Numbered from the stretch's first letter, positions 15,550-24,502 are shown. The stretch is 64,000 bases of DNA from a virus (IMGVR_UViG_3300008110_000020:1-64000); one strand, 5' to 3'. Numbers and translations: made by a program. The notes: generated by a model not told the origin, from the letters alone.

Positions 15550-16656
15550 ATGAAAAGAATTTATCTTTCTCCTCCTCATATGTCAGGTAAAGAGTTGGGG
15601 TATATTAAAGAAGTATTTGATCAAAATTGGATTGCCCCAATAGGACCTCATTTGACAAGATTTGAAGAAATCACTAAAGAATATACCGGAGCAAAATATG
15701 CAGTGGCTGTTACATCAGCAACCGCAGGTTTGCATCTTGCCTTAAAGGCTGTTGGTGTAGAAGAAGGTGATTATGTAATCTGCTCAACATTAACATTTGC
15801 AGGTACGGTTAATCCTATTAAGTATATGGGAGCAAATCCAGTTTACATTGATAGTGAACCTACATTTTGGAATCTGGATCCTATTTTATTAGAAGGTGCA
15901 ATACTTAATTTACCAAAGAAACCAAAAGCAATTATTCCTGTGCATTTATTTGGTGTACCTTGTGAAATGGATGCTATAAGAAAAATTGCAAACGAGTATG
16001 ATATTCCTATTATTGAGGATGCTGCAGAAAGTCTAGGATCAACTTTCAATGGAAAACATACCGGTACTTTTGGTGACATTGGCGTCTATTCTTATAATGG
16101 AAATAAACTTCTTACGACATCAGGTGGTGGTATGATAGTAACTGATAATGAAGAGTATGCAACCTATATGAGATATCTTTCTACGCAAGCAAAAGATCCT
16201 CTTCCCTATTATTGGCATACAGAGGTTGGTTATAATTACAGATTAAGTAATGTTCTTGCTGCTATCGGTATAGGCCAAATGGAAGTTATTGAAGATCGCA
16301 TTAAGAGAACTCGTGAAATTAATGAAATCTATAGAAAAGAGGTTGGAGAATTCTTTTTAGGATTCCAATCAGAAAGACCTAATGATAGATCAAACATGTG
16401 GTTAACATGTGCAGTATTGCCAATTGAATACAAACCAGAAGATCTTATTGAACACTTAGAAAAATCAAATATTGAATCTAGAAGAATCTGGTGTCCAATG
16501 CATCAACAGCCTGCATATACACCGGCTCATAAATATATAAATGGAACATCTGATATTCTATTTCAATACGGTATTTGTTTACCTTCAGGAACTAGTATGA
16601 CAGATGAAGAACTTTATAAAGTTATAGAAGAAATAAAAAAATTCTTTAGGAAATGA
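15550..16656 (+). CDS. DegT/DnrJ/EryC1 sugar aminotransferase
   Basis: 368 residues, the normal length. PLP-site features are EDAAESLGSTFNGKHTG (about 157-173) and SYNGNKLLTTSGGG (about 181-194), whose Lys forms the internal aldimine. N-terminal YLSPPHMSGKELGYIKEVFDQNWIAP is typical of PglE, PseC and LegC relatives. It most likely transaminates the 4-keto sugar made by the upstream dehydratase. With the PglD-like enzyme it forms a three-gene set that could make UDP-diacetylbacillosamine or a similar sugar. Confidence 0.85.
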   Translation: MKRIYLSPPHMSGKELGYIKEVFDQNWIAPIGPHLTRFEEITKEYTGAKYAVAVTSATAGLHLALKAVGVEEGDYVICSTLTFAGTVNPIKYMGANPVYIDSEPTFWNLDPILLEGAILNLPKKPKAIIPVHLFGVPCEMDAIRKIANEYDIPIIEDAAESLGSTFNGKHTGTFGDIGVYSYNGNKLLTTSGGGMIVTDNEEYATYMRYLSTQAKDPLPYYWHTEVGYNYRLSNVLAAIGIGQMEVIEDRIKRTREINEIYRKEVGEFFLGFQSERPNDRSNMWLTCAVLPIEYKPEDLIEHLEKSNIESRRIWCPMHQQPAYTPAHKYINGTSDILFQYGICLPSGTSMTDEELYKVIEEIKKFFRK

Positions 16657-17552
16657 AATTAATTTCATATGATGATTTTCTGCTAATTGAAAATTACATT
16701 GGTCCTAACTTCGAGGTTTTACTTGAAAAAAATCTAACCAGTGAAATTGACAAAAAGATTAAGTTTGGTATAGTAATGCCAACTCATAAAATAGCAGATG
16801 GTGGTGCTCAGGCCGGCAGACAAAAGTTTATGGATACACCATCTTTATTAAGAGATTCATTAGGTTGTATAAAGGATCAAAAGTATGACAATTATGTAGT
16901 CTATCTTGTTGGAGATTCATACGACGGCGATGATGAAATTAAGGAAGTCATGGAAGAAATTATTCCTAAAGGAAAACTTAAGTATCATAATCTATCTACG
17001 CCCGGTGAAAGAAATAAAGGATTTTCAAAAGAACAATTTAGGTTTACTGCAGGATGCGGTGCAATGAATAAGGGGTTACAGATGGCTAAGTCTGATGGTA
17101 TTGATTATATTGTTAGAATTGATCATGATGATAAATGGACGCCTGATCACTTAGAACTTTTGGCTAAAGCATATACACAGTATCCTGAACTTGCATATGT
17201 ATTCACAAGAAGTCGTAAAAAGGTAGACGCAACAAATTCTTCTAAGAAGTATATGTATCAACCTAATGATGATAGACACACCGGTACAATTGAACCTAAT
17301 AATTTAGGCTATACCCATGGTGATGTTAGCCACTCTGCGGTATCATGGAGACCTAGTATGATAGGTGATCCTAGATATCGTGACGCTGAAGAACAATCAA
17401 AAACTGAACCTAAAATTCCTATGACTAAAACGGCACCTGCTGATGTTGATATGTTTAGCAGAATGATGAAAATTATCAAGGATAAAGGGCATAAGTATAT
17501 GTACATACCTAGATTGACCAGCTTTTATCGTAACCGCAAAGGAAAGTTCTAA
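16653..17552 (+). CDS. GT-A glycosyltransferase (family 2-like)
   Basis: 299 residues. FGIVMPTHK (about 38-46) starts the nucleotide-binding strand and IVRIDHDDKWTPDHLELL (about 146-163) supplies the D-x-D metal site of GT-A enzymes. A later segment with DVDMFSRMM and conserved aromatic residues may hold the acceptor base. It overlaps the aminotransferase by 4 bases and closes this operon, so it may transfer the sugar made by the preceding enzymes. Donor and acceptor are unknown. Confidence 0.75.
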   Translation: MKLISYDDFLLIENYIGPNFEVLLEKNLTSEIDKKIKFGIVMPTHKIADGGAQAGRQKFMDTPSLLRDSLGCIKDQKYDNYVVYLVGDSYDGDDEIKEVMEEIIPKGKLKYHNLSTPGERNKGFSKEQFRFTAGCGAMNKGLQMAKSDGIDYIVRIDHDDKWTPDHLELLAKAYTQYPELAYVFTRSRKKVDATNSSKKYMYQPNDDRHTGTIEPNNLGYTHGDVSHSAVSWRPSMIGDPRYRDAEEQSKTEPKIPMTKTAPADVDMFSRMMKIIKDKGHKYMYIPRLTSFYRNRKGKF

Positions 17553-17575
17553 ACAGAAAAACTACTTATAGGGTG

Positions 17576-17594
17576 AATATATAAACTATAAATA
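17576..17594 (+). promoter_or_regulatory. Late-type promoter, AATATATAAA plus TATAAATA
   Basis: AATATATAAA (17576-17585) overlaps an exact TATAAATA at 17587-17594, 16-34 bases before the histone-like gene. Confidence 0.6.
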
Positions 17595-17609
17595 ATAAAA
17601 ACAACAATT

Positions 17610-17786
17610 ATGGAAAAATTTAATGAAATTAAAGCAATCATCGAATCAGTATCTGATGATGTAGAAAAATTCTATGTAAAAGGAAATAAGGCTGCTGCCG
17701 TAAGAATTCGTAAAGCTATGCAGGATATCAAAAATCTTTCGCAAGAGTTAAGAGTTCACGTACAGGAGACTAAGAATAATCTTTAA
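17610..17786 (+). CDS. Histone H1-like (Hc1) DNA-binding protein
   Basis: 58 residues. The sequence MEKFNEIKAIIESVSDDVEK, then FYVKGNKAAAVRIRKAMQDI, then KNLSQELRVHVQETK, follows closely the small Hc1/histone H1 proteins found across Bacteroidetes (FYNKGNKAAGTRVRKAMQDLK type). It is a helical basic protein expected to bind DNA. It stands alone between a late-type promoter and two terminator hairpins, so it should be transcribed strongly as its own unit. A role in packaging, nucleoid takeover or gene control is possible. It was probably acquired from a Bacteroidetes host. Confidence 0.85.
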   Translation: MEKFNEIKAIIESVSDDVEKFYVKGNKAAAVRIRKAMQDIKNLSQELRVHVQETKNNL

Positions 17787-17794
17787 TCGTTTTA

Positions 17795-17814
17795 GCGCCT
17801 ATTAAGTTAGGCGC
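17795..17814 (+). other. Hairpin after histone-like gene
   Basis: GCGCCTA / TAGGCGC stem of 7 pairs with loop TTAAGT. No T run follows, so it may protect the mRNA 3' end or act together with the terminator 15 bases downstream. Confidence 0.5.
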
Positions 17815-17828
17815 ATCCTTGATCCGAG

Positions 17829-17860
17829 AAGGGGCCATCGAAAGATGGTCCTTTTCTTTT
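17829..17860 (+). terminator. Rho-independent terminator
   Basis: AAGGGGCCATC pairs with GATGGTCCTTT around a GAAA tetraloop, followed by TTCTTTT. It isolates the histone-like gene from the next operon. Confidence 0.85.
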
Positions 17861-17873
17861 ATAAAAAGTCCTA

Positions 17874-17902
17874 TTTGCTTAAAACCTTTTTCAATATCTT
17901 TG
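17874..17902 (+). promoter_or_regulatory. Bacteroidetes vegetative promoter
   Basis: TTTG (17874-17877), 17-base spacer, TATCTTTG (17895-17902): an exact -33/-7 match to the Bacteroidetes/Flavobacterium consensus, 26 bases before the HAD gene start. This is the strongest host indicator in the window and suggests host sigma-A can read this operon early. Confidence 0.8.
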
Positions 17903-17927
17903 TATAATAATAAATTCAAAGATAGCA

Positions 17928-18485
17928 ATGAAGAAGTGCTTAATTATAGATTTTGATGATACTTTAGTAAAGACTATTGATGTACATGCAGAATCATGGC
18001 AACATGCTCTTGAGCGGGTATTGGATATTGAAATCCCGATTGAAAGCATACATGCTGATATTAATTATGGAATGGATGTTCTATTAAAAAAATATCAACT
18101 ATCCGAAGAAGAATCATTATTAGCACAAGAATATAAAAAAGATATATTCTCAAAAATGATTCATAGAACTCAGGTGAATCATTTATTACATTATGTTATA
18201 AAGAATCACTATCCTAAAAAATGTATTATAGCATCAAATTCTTCCAGAGAAAATGTTGATAAAATAATGGCATATCATGGAATTGATCCTAATCTATTTT
18301 TAGGAATTTATACTAGAGAAATGGTTTCTAAAAAGAAACCTCATCCTCAAATGGGGGAACTTATTTTTAATGATCATACTTCACATAGATGGAATAGAGA
18401 AGATTACCTAATGATAGGTGATTCTGAAGTTGATTCTACTTTTGCACGTAAACTTGGTATTGAATGTCTGATAGTAAAATTTTAA
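17928..18485 (+). CDS. HAD-family phosphatase
   Basis: 185 residues with all HAD motifs: IIDFDDTLV (6-14, nucleophile and acid Asp), IASNSSRENV (about 101-110, Ser), KKKPHP (about 135, Lys) and MIGDSEVD (about 164-171). The cap is small, as in phosphoglycolate phosphatase-like enzymes. It is first in an operon with a kinase-like gene and a nucleotidyltransferase, suggesting it dephosphorylates a sugar or polyol phosphate in an activated-sugar route. It overlaps the next gene by 22 bases. Confidence 0.82.
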   Translation: MKKCLIIDFDDTLVKTIDVHAESWQHALERVLDIEIPIESIHADINYGMDVLLKKYQLSEEESLLAQEYKKDIFSKMIHRTQVNHLLHYVIKNHYPKKCIIASNSSRENVDKIMAYHGIDPNLFLGIYTREMVSKKKPHPQMGELIFNDHTSHRWNREDYLMIGDSEVDSTFARKLGIECLIVKF

Positions 18486-19210
18486 TAGGAAACAGCGGGG
18501 ATAGAGTATATCTCCACGAGGATCATGTAATTAAAGAAGCTGGAGTTTATCCTGAAAAGTTTAAGCAGCAGATGGATTGGCTTATTAATTGTCCACATCC
18601 TAACTTTATTAAGATTGATCCTATTGGTGAATTTTCATATAGAATGAAAAAGTTTCCAACATGGTATGATCAAATTTGTGATCAACCTATTACAAAGTCT
18701 GTATCTCAATTAGAGGATCTTATTCAAATAATCAATAAGTTTGAAGGATATGGTAAAGATGTTGATACCAGATCATATCTTGATAAATTAGAAGGAAGAA
18801 CCGGTTATTATTATGAAGGTAAACTCGATGGTGTTTCTAAATGGGGTTTTGTACATGGAGACTTAACCGTAAGTAATATTCTTTATGATAATAAATTTAT
18901 CTTTATTGATCCTAGGGGTACCGAAGAACAAGATTATTATGACTTTGGTAAACTTATGCAATCGTTTGTGATGGAGTATGAAACCCATATATACAATAAC
19001 CAAAGTACAAAATATTCAAGGTTTTGTAAAGAAGCTGAAAAGATTATGTATGAATGGTACGATGAGTATCTTTTGAAATTTTATTTAGCGGTACATCTCT
19101 TAGGAGCTGTTCCATTTTTTGAATTGAATGAAAGATATGAATTGGCAGGTACCTTCCTTAAAAAAGGTCACGAGTTATTTAATGAACTTGAAATAAAATA
19201 TTCAAAATGA
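18464..19210 (+). CDS. Phosphotransferase of the APH/choline kinase family
   Basis: 248 residues. The catalytic loop is FVHGDLTVSNIL (about 127-138, H-G-D-x4-N) and the metal-binding Asp lies in FIDPRG (about 146-151). The glycine loop is reduced to IGNSGDRVYLHEDHVIKE at the N-terminus. Such enzymes phosphorylate small alcohols (choline, aminoglycosides, sugars). With an adjacent HAD phosphatase and a nucleotidyltransferase it resembles capsule-decoration gene sets, including the LicA-LicC logic. Substrate unknown. The 22-base overlap implies coupled translation. Confidence 0.7.
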   Translation: MSDSKILIGNSGDRVYLHEDHVIKEAGVYPEKFKQQMDWLINCPHPNFIKIDPIGEFSYRMKKFPTWYDQICDQPITKSVSQLEDLIQIINKFEGYGKDVDTRSYLDKLEGRTGYYYEGKLDGVSKWGFVHGDLTVSNILYDNKFIFIDPRGTEEQDYYDFGKLMQSFVMEYETHIYNNQSTKYSRFCKEAEKIMYEWYDEYLLKFYLAVHLLGAVPFFELNERYELAGTFLKKGHELFNELEIKYSK

Positions 19211-19911
19211 GTAGAGTAAAAAAGGCAATTATCCTGGCTGCTGGAAAATCAACCAGATACGGATCAAATAAATTAATTGATCCTATTCTCGGTAAATCAA
19301 CAATTCAGTATTGTATTGAATTTTGCATTGAAAATGGAATTGAAGAAGCATACATAACAATCAGTAAATCAGACTTCTTCTTTAAGAATAACATTAAGTT
19401 ATCTCATCCTATTATTGAATCTTTATCACAATATAAAGATAAGATAGATATTTACTATGAATTCCAAAAGGATGACGAGTATGGTCCTGGTGCTGCTATT
19501 AAAGCATGGCAAGGTGCCTTTTATGAACCGTTCCTTTGCCTATTTGGTGATAACTTTTATCGTGGAAATATTGGATTAGAATATCATGATCCTAAGAAGA
19601 GTGTAATTACCTATAGAGATTATGAAACGCGAGCAAGGAATCTCCAATTGGCAACTATCCTAGATAACGTGGTTGTGGAAAAACCGCACGGTGTAGTAAG
19701 CGGTAGATATTTTTGTGGTTATATGATATTTGCAAAAGAAGCATTTGATAATTTAAGCAGTATTAAATTATCTAATCGTAATGAATATGAAATTACCCAT
19801 CTTATCAATTCAATGAATAACCTGGATATTCAACATCTTGATATTGATTGGTATGATTTAACATATGAACAAGATAAAAAAGTAATTGAAGAATTAATCC
19901 AAGCTAAATAA
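19207..19911 (+). CDS. Sugar or choline-phosphate nucleotidyltransferase
   Basis: 234 residues with the Rossmann-like nucleotidyltransferase signature AIILAAGKSTRYGSNKLI (7-24; LAAGxSTRxGxxK) and a metal Asp in LFGDNFYRG (about 113-121). It should join a nucleoside triphosphate to a phosphorylated sugar or alcohol. Its upstream neighbour is a kinase of the choline/sugar type, the expected source of its substrate. It overlaps that kinase by 4 bases. Confidence 0.8.
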   Translation: MSRVKKAIILAAGKSTRYGSNKLIDPILGKSTIQYCIEFCIENGIEEAYITISKSDFFFKNNIKLSHPIIESLSQYKDKIDIYYEFQKDDEYGPGAAIKAWQGAFYEPFLCLFGDNFYRGNIGLEYHDPKKSVITYRDYETRARNLQLATILDNVVVEKPHGVVSGRYFCGYMIFAKEAFDNLSSIKLSNRNEYEITHLINSMNNLDIQHLDIDWYDLTYEQDKKVIEELIQAK

Positions 19912-19912
19912 T

Positions 19913-21160
19913 ATGAAAGAAAATGTAAAAAAGGTAGGCTTCTTTAAACTTGGCAAGGCTATTAAGTTTAATGAAAATAGTTGGAATGCGATTGGCGGAG
20001 ATTGTGAACCTAAACAATTAATCTGTGCAATTGCAAAAAGAAATCCTAATGTCGAGTATTGGCTTCTTAGTCCAAATGATTTAGGAAAGGTTAGAGCAAA
20101 AGAAAAACCTAAAGCAGCACCTCTGTTTGGACCAGCACCAGAATCATCAAATACGATTCCTTCTAATATTAAGGAATTTCATTCTAAAATGGATGAAAGA
20201 AAATCAACCGAAGAAACAGTTGAAACTATTAAGTCATTAGGATTAGACTATATCTTTTTCTATACAGGACCGGCAAGTACTGTAAATATTGAAAACTTTA
20301 TTAATAAGGTTGATGGTACTGGTACTGTTAAGTCATTAGACTTCTTTAAGTATTATGCTGCACCAATTATTAAGGCTCTTAATGAAATGCCAAAGACTCC
20401 TATTGTAGGTCTATTGGTTGATAATAGATTTATTCTTGCTGCAAAAGATTATCAGGCTCATAACCGCCCTACTTATTATCTTGCACAGAATAATTTTGAA
20501 TTGGATGAAGAGTATTTTTGTAATCCACCTACTCGTGAAACTGCAAAGATACATTCTACTTTTGAATATTCAGGAATTGAAACGGTATTCTTATTAGATA
20601 AGAAAAGATATAACATTGATGAATTATTTAATATGAAAAAGACTAATTCATTTATGATGTTACAGAATCAAGGTAAAGGTTCCGGCGGAATGGATCGTTG
20701 GGATCCTGTTAGAGAATACATTGTTAAAACTGGTGTTCAAACCGATATCTATGGTAAATGGGATGAAGAATTGGTTCAACAATACCCTAATTACTTTAAG
20801 GGGGAAATGAGAATTGAATCTTTAACTAAAGAACTCCTTAACACTAAATATACATTCTGCGTTCCTATTAAAGAGGGTATGGTCACTTCTAAGTATGCTG
20901 AAATGCTGCACTATGGTATTATACCTTTCTTACATCCATCCTACGATACTGAATGTAATGTGTTTCCAAAGGATCATTTTATTCGTTGTAAATCACCTGA
21001 AGATCTTAAAAAGAAAATTGAGTATCTAAACGAAAACCCAGAGCATTATAAAACTTTATTCTATAACCTTCAAACTAAATATCTAAAAGATTCATATTAT
21101 ACCGGTGAACATGTTGATAACAAGATCTGGGAAGCATATGAACGCGTAACTCAAAATTAA
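19913..21160 (+). CDS. Putative GT-B glycosyltransferase
   Basis: 415 residues. The C-terminal third has the look of a GT-B donor domain: TDIYGKWD (about 278-285), FCVPIKEGMVTSKYAEMLHYGIIPFLH and a final helix pattern like SPEDLKKKIEYLNENPEHYK. The N-terminal half (VGFFKLGKAIKF, then an insert with many Pro at 60-80) is not recognised. It could modify a surface glycan or, since a cytosine methyltransferase is two genes on, DNA; neither is shown. It starts 1 base after the previous stop. Confidence 0.6.
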   Translation: MKENVKKVGFFKLGKAIKFNENSWNAIGGDCEPKQLICAIAKRNPNVEYWLLSPNDLGKVRAKEKPKAAPLFGPAPESSNTIPSNIKEFHSKMDERKSTEETVETIKSLGLDYIFFYTGPASTVNIENFINKVDGTGTVKSLDFFKYYAAPIIKALNEMPKTPIVGLLVDNRFILAAKDYQAHNRPTYYLAQNNFELDEEYFCNPPTRETAKIHSTFEYSGIETVFLLDKKRYNIDELFNMKKTNSFMMLQNQGKGSGGMDRWDPVREYIVKTGVQTDIYGKWDEELVQQYPNYFKGEMRIESLTKELLNTKYTFCVPIKEGMVTSKYAEMLHYGIIPFLHPSYDTECNVFPKDHFIRCKSPEDLKKKIEYLNENPEHYKTLFYNLQTKYLKDSYYTGEHVDNKIWEAYERVTQN

Positions 21161-21167
21161 TTATAAA

Positions 21168-22190
21168 ATGTATAACAAAGAAACGAGAATCCTTATTACT
21201 GGTGGAGCCGGTTTTGTTGGAACAAATTTTATTAACGATCTCTTAAAACGAGGTCATAATCCAGACTGCATTGCGGTTGTAGATAATCTTTCACATGGTA
21301 CTTATTTACCACAAGTTCATGACAGGATTAAAAACTTTTATCAGGAAGACATCCGTAATGAGTATGTAAAGAGTATCATTTCTGAATTTAAGCCTGAATA
21401 CATTTATCACTTTGCAGGTCTTGTTTCAATTTATGATTGCCATGCTAATCCTTATGAAGCTGTTGATAATAACATTCTAGGTAGTATTAATATCCTAGAT
21501 GCAGCAGCGGAGAGCGGAGTTAAAAGAATCATCTTTAGTGAAACTTCAGCGGTTTATGAAAATGAATTAATGGCCCCTACTGGGTTTCACGAAGGTCAAT
21601 CTGATCCTACTACAATTTATTCTACAACTAAAGCATGTCTTGCACTATTAGCAGAATCATATTCACGTACAAAGGGTGTTAATTATACTGCTCTTCGTTA
21701 CTTTAATGTAGCAGGCCCTCTTCAGGATTATAATAGAACGGTACCTCCGGTTTTTGCAGGTTTTATTATTCGTCTAATGGGTGGTAAGAATCCTATTATC
21801 TTTGGCGATCCTATGAAGGCAAGAGACTACATCGACGTAGATGACGTAAATGCCTTTCATATGTTATGCATGGAAAATGAAGAAACTGCTAATCAAACAT
21901 TTAATCTAGGTACTGGTAAAATGACAACCTTAGCGGATCTTAAAGATATCATCGGTAAGGTTATGGGAATTGAAACTGTTAATTATGACCAATATGGTGC
22001 TATTGCCGGTGAGGCTCTTAATATTCGTGCTGATATATCTAAAGCAAAATCTATGGGATGGGAACCTAAAAAGAGTATGGAAGATACAATTAAAGAAACC
22101 ATTACATATCTAGAAGAAGAGGTAAAGAAAGGTAACATAGATCCCTATACATTTATGGAGGATCTTCAAATTGAAAAAGTTAAAATATGA
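21168..22190 (+). CDS. NAD-dependent sugar epimerase/dehydratase (GalE-like SDR)
   Basis: 340 residues. ILITGGAGFVGTNF (8-21) is the NAD-binding motif, VVDNLSHG follows, and the catalytic triad is TSAVYEN with Y-S-T-T-K (YSTTK, about 144-148). LRYFNVAGP and the FGDP-ARDYIDVDD segment are typical of UDP-glucose 4-epimerase relatives. It interconverts a nucleotide sugar used by the neighbouring glycosyltransferases. The stop overlaps the next ATG by 4 bases. Confidence 0.85.
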   Translation: MYNKETRILITGGAGFVGTNFINDLLKRGHNPDCIAVVDNLSHGTYLPQVHDRIKNFYQEDIRNEYVKSIISEFKPEYIYHFAGLVSIYDCHANPYEAVDNNILGSINILDAAAESGVKRIIFSETSAVYENELMAPTGFHEGQSDPTTIYSTTKACLALLAESYSRTKGVNYTALRYFNVAGPLQDYNRTVPPVFAGFIIRLMGGKNPIIFGDPMKARDYIDVDDVNAFHMLCMENEETANQTFNLGTGKMTTLADLKDIIGKVMGIETVNYDQYGAIAGEALNIRADISKAKSMGWEPKKSMEDTIKETITYLEEEVKKGNIDPYTFMEDLQIEKVKI

Positions 22191-23449
22191 GTAAAGAAAT
22201 TAAATGGGGTACAATTATTCCCCTTATCGGTGGAAGTGCAATAGGTTGTTCTAGGTCAGCTGAATCTAAACCTGCATTTCATTTAAGTTATGAAGCATTT
22301 GCTGCAAATGAAAGTCATATAGAAAGATATTGGGAAGGTATTCCTATGTATCGTTTAGATCACCCTGAACTTGAGATTCCTAATAATACATTTGAAAATG
22401 TTGATTATGTAAACTCTGTATGTCCATGCGCAGGTCTTAGTCTACTTAATTCTGCTAGAGGTAGTGCCGCTTCTCGTGGATCTGACGCGGTTCAAAATAA
22501 ATGGATGTATGAATCATCTGAATATATTTTAGAACACGTAAAACCTAAAGTTCTTTGGGGTGAAAATGCGCCAGGTCTTTTTACTAAAATGGGTGAAGGT
22601 GTAGTTCGTAGGCTTAAGGAAATTGCTGAAAAACATGGTTATAGTTTTTCTCTTATTAAAACTAATACTGAATTGCATGGTATTCCTCAAAGAAGAATCC
22701 GTACATTCTATTTCTTTTGGAACACTCCAACTGTACCTATGTTGGATTGGAAATTTAGGGAAAGAAAAACTTTATTAGAATATCTAAATGAAATTCCTGA
22801 AGATGCAACTCTACAAGATATGTTTATGGTGGATGGAAAAGTAACTGACCACTTTAGACCTTATGAATTTATTCTTGAAAAGAAAGGTTTAACTCATGCA
22901 GAATTTGCTGCGGAATTTAAGAAAGGTACCATTGCACAATATCTCGATGAACATAAACTAATTGATGAATGTATCTCTTGGTTACAAGAAAAATATCCAA
23001 AGGAAGGATTTTCTAATAAGAAAAGTACTAAAACGTTTATTGATATGCTCCAACACCAACAGGCTAAAGTTGATGATGGAAAAGGATATTGGGATGCATC
23101 TCCACACTTTTTCCATGATTCTTTTTCTGCTCTTATCGGAAGAAATATGTTTAACGGCGTACACCCTGTAGAAAATCGTTATCTTAATGTAAGAGAAATG
23201 TTACATCTTATGGGTATGCCTCATGATTTTGAAATTCAAGATTCTCGCCACATAAATCATATTGCACAAAATGTGCCAGTAAGAACTGCGCAGGATATGG
23301 CTGATGAGGTTAAAAAATTCTGTCAAGGTACTGCTAAAATGACACAGTATAAATTCATGAAGCAGGACAATACCTTAAATAAAATAATTGAAGTTGAAGA
23401 ACTTAATCAAGAACCTAAAAAAAGATATAAAGTAAACAGTGTAATATGA
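22187..23449 (+). CDS. C5-cytosine DNA methyltransferase-like protein
   Basis: 420 residues. Motif IV with the catalytic Cys is VCPCAGLSLL (about 78-87), motif VI is WGENAPGLF (about 124-132), motif VIII is GIPQRRIRTFYFF (about 165-177), and the C-terminus holds RYLNVREMLHLMGMPHDF and IAQNVPVRTAQDMADEV, matching motifs IX and X. Motif I is degenerate (IIPLIGGSAIGCS). It should methylate cytosine at C5 or be a derivative of that fold. No restriction endonuclease is adjacent, so it probably protects phage DNA or forms part of DNA hypermodification. It is embedded among sugar-transfer genes. Confidence 0.8.
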   Translation: MSKEIKWGTIIPLIGGSAIGCSRSAESKPAFHLSYEAFAANESHIERYWEGIPMYRLDHPELEIPNNTFENVDYVNSVCPCAGLSLLNSARGSAASRGSDAVQNKWMYESSEYILEHVKPKVLWGENAPGLFTKMGEGVVRRLKEIAEKHGYSFSLIKTNTELHGIPQRRIRTFYFFWNTPTVPMLDWKFRERKTLLEYLNEIPEDATLQDMFMVDGKVTDHFRPYEFILEKKGLTHAEFAAEFKKGTIAQYLDEHKLIDECISWLQEKYPKEGFSNKKSTKTFIDMLQHQQAKVDDGKGYWDASPHFFHDSFSALIGRNMFNGVHPVENRYLNVREMLHLMGMPHDFEIQDSRHINHIAQNVPVRTAQDMADEVKKFCQGTAKMTQYKFMKQDNTLNKIIEVEELNQEPKKRYKVNSVI

Positions 23450-24456
23450 GAGAAAATGCATTAGCGATTGGCGTTTCTAGCCATGAGTTTATGAACATTC
23501 TTTTAACATACTATCCTAAGGATGTTCAAGAAAATTTTGATATTTACCTTTTCTTAGATGATACTAAAGTCACCGAGGAAAGTGTAAGAGAAGTTATAGG
23601 TAATCATAATATTGAATCATTCAAGAATGCAACCTATATCAGTATTAAGGGCGTATATGATTATTATGTAGAGAAGCATGAGTATGAAGGTAAGGCTAAA
23701 GAATTCCTTTATACTCATGGCTGTCTATTTAAGGCTTTAATGCCAATGTATCTTTTAGATAAGTATAAAGTTAAAAGAACCTATGTTTCAGATGATGATG
23801 TATTTATCTTTAATGATTTAAGTTATATGTTTACCGAATACCAAGAGTTCGGTTATAAAAAAGAAAATCTTTTTAATCTAAGAAATGCTGATAAGTATGA
23901 AGTACTTTCTGCATTTAATGAAATCTTTGAAAGTAATTTTACATTAGAAGAAATGAATGCATTATCAATTAATGCAGGAAATGTTATTTATGGCCATGAT
24001 CCTAAAATGGAATATTACTTTCAAAGATTTATGAATCACAAGATGGTACATCACCTATTCTTTGATTTTGTAGGATATACGAGTTGGACTGTAGAACAGA
24101 GGTTCCATCATTTTAACTTTCATAGACTTAGAAAGGAAGGCAGAACTGTAAATATGTTAAAGAGTAAAGATCTTCGTCTTATGCAAAATGTTGATAAGGA
24201 AGCTCTTGCTAATAATATACAGCCTCTTTATCTAAAGCAAGTTACACCGTCACTTTTGCATTATCCTATTGGAACAAAGAAGCCTATTTTCTTACGTCAG
24301 TTCTTACGAGGAATTGAGTGGAAGTTTGGATTTGAATATCAACCTAAATATGAATTGAAGGATATCTTATATGATGAATCATGGAGACCTCCTGCATTTA
24401 AAGCAGTTCAAAGTAAAATGAAAAAATCTGCAGTTAAAGTGTCATCTGTCTTTTAA
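23446..24456 (+). CDS. GT-A glycosyltransferase-like protein
   Basis: 336 residues. TYVSDDDVFIFNDL (about 112-125) is a D-x-D metal site following a strand, and NAGNVIYGHDP and LLHYPIGTKKP fit the later acceptor and metal-binding loops of GT-A enzymes such as GT8. The sequence is rich in Tyr and Phe. It overlaps the methyltransferase gene by 4 bases and ends the glycan block before the clamp gene. Target unknown; surface glycan or modified DNA are both possible. Confidence 0.6.
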   Translation: MRENALAIGVSSHEFMNILLTYYPKDVQENFDIYLFLDDTKVTEESVREVIGNHNIESFKNATYISIKGVYDYYVEKHEYEGKAKEFLYTHGCLFKALMPMYLLDKYKVKRTYVSDDDVFIFNDLSYMFTEYQEFGYKKENLFNLRNADKYEVLSAFNEIFESNFTLEEMNALSINAGNVIYGHDPKMEYYFQRFMNHKMVHHLFFDFVGYTSWTVEQRFHHFNFHRLRKEGRTVNMLKSKDLRLMQNVDKEALANNIQPLYLKQVTPSLLHYPIGTKKPIFLRQFLRGIEWKFGFEYQPKYELKDILYDESWRPPAFKAVQSKMKKSAVKVSSVF

Positions 24457-24502
24457 TCTTAAAACCAAGTAATCAATAATCAATATAATTAAAAAACAAA
24501 TA

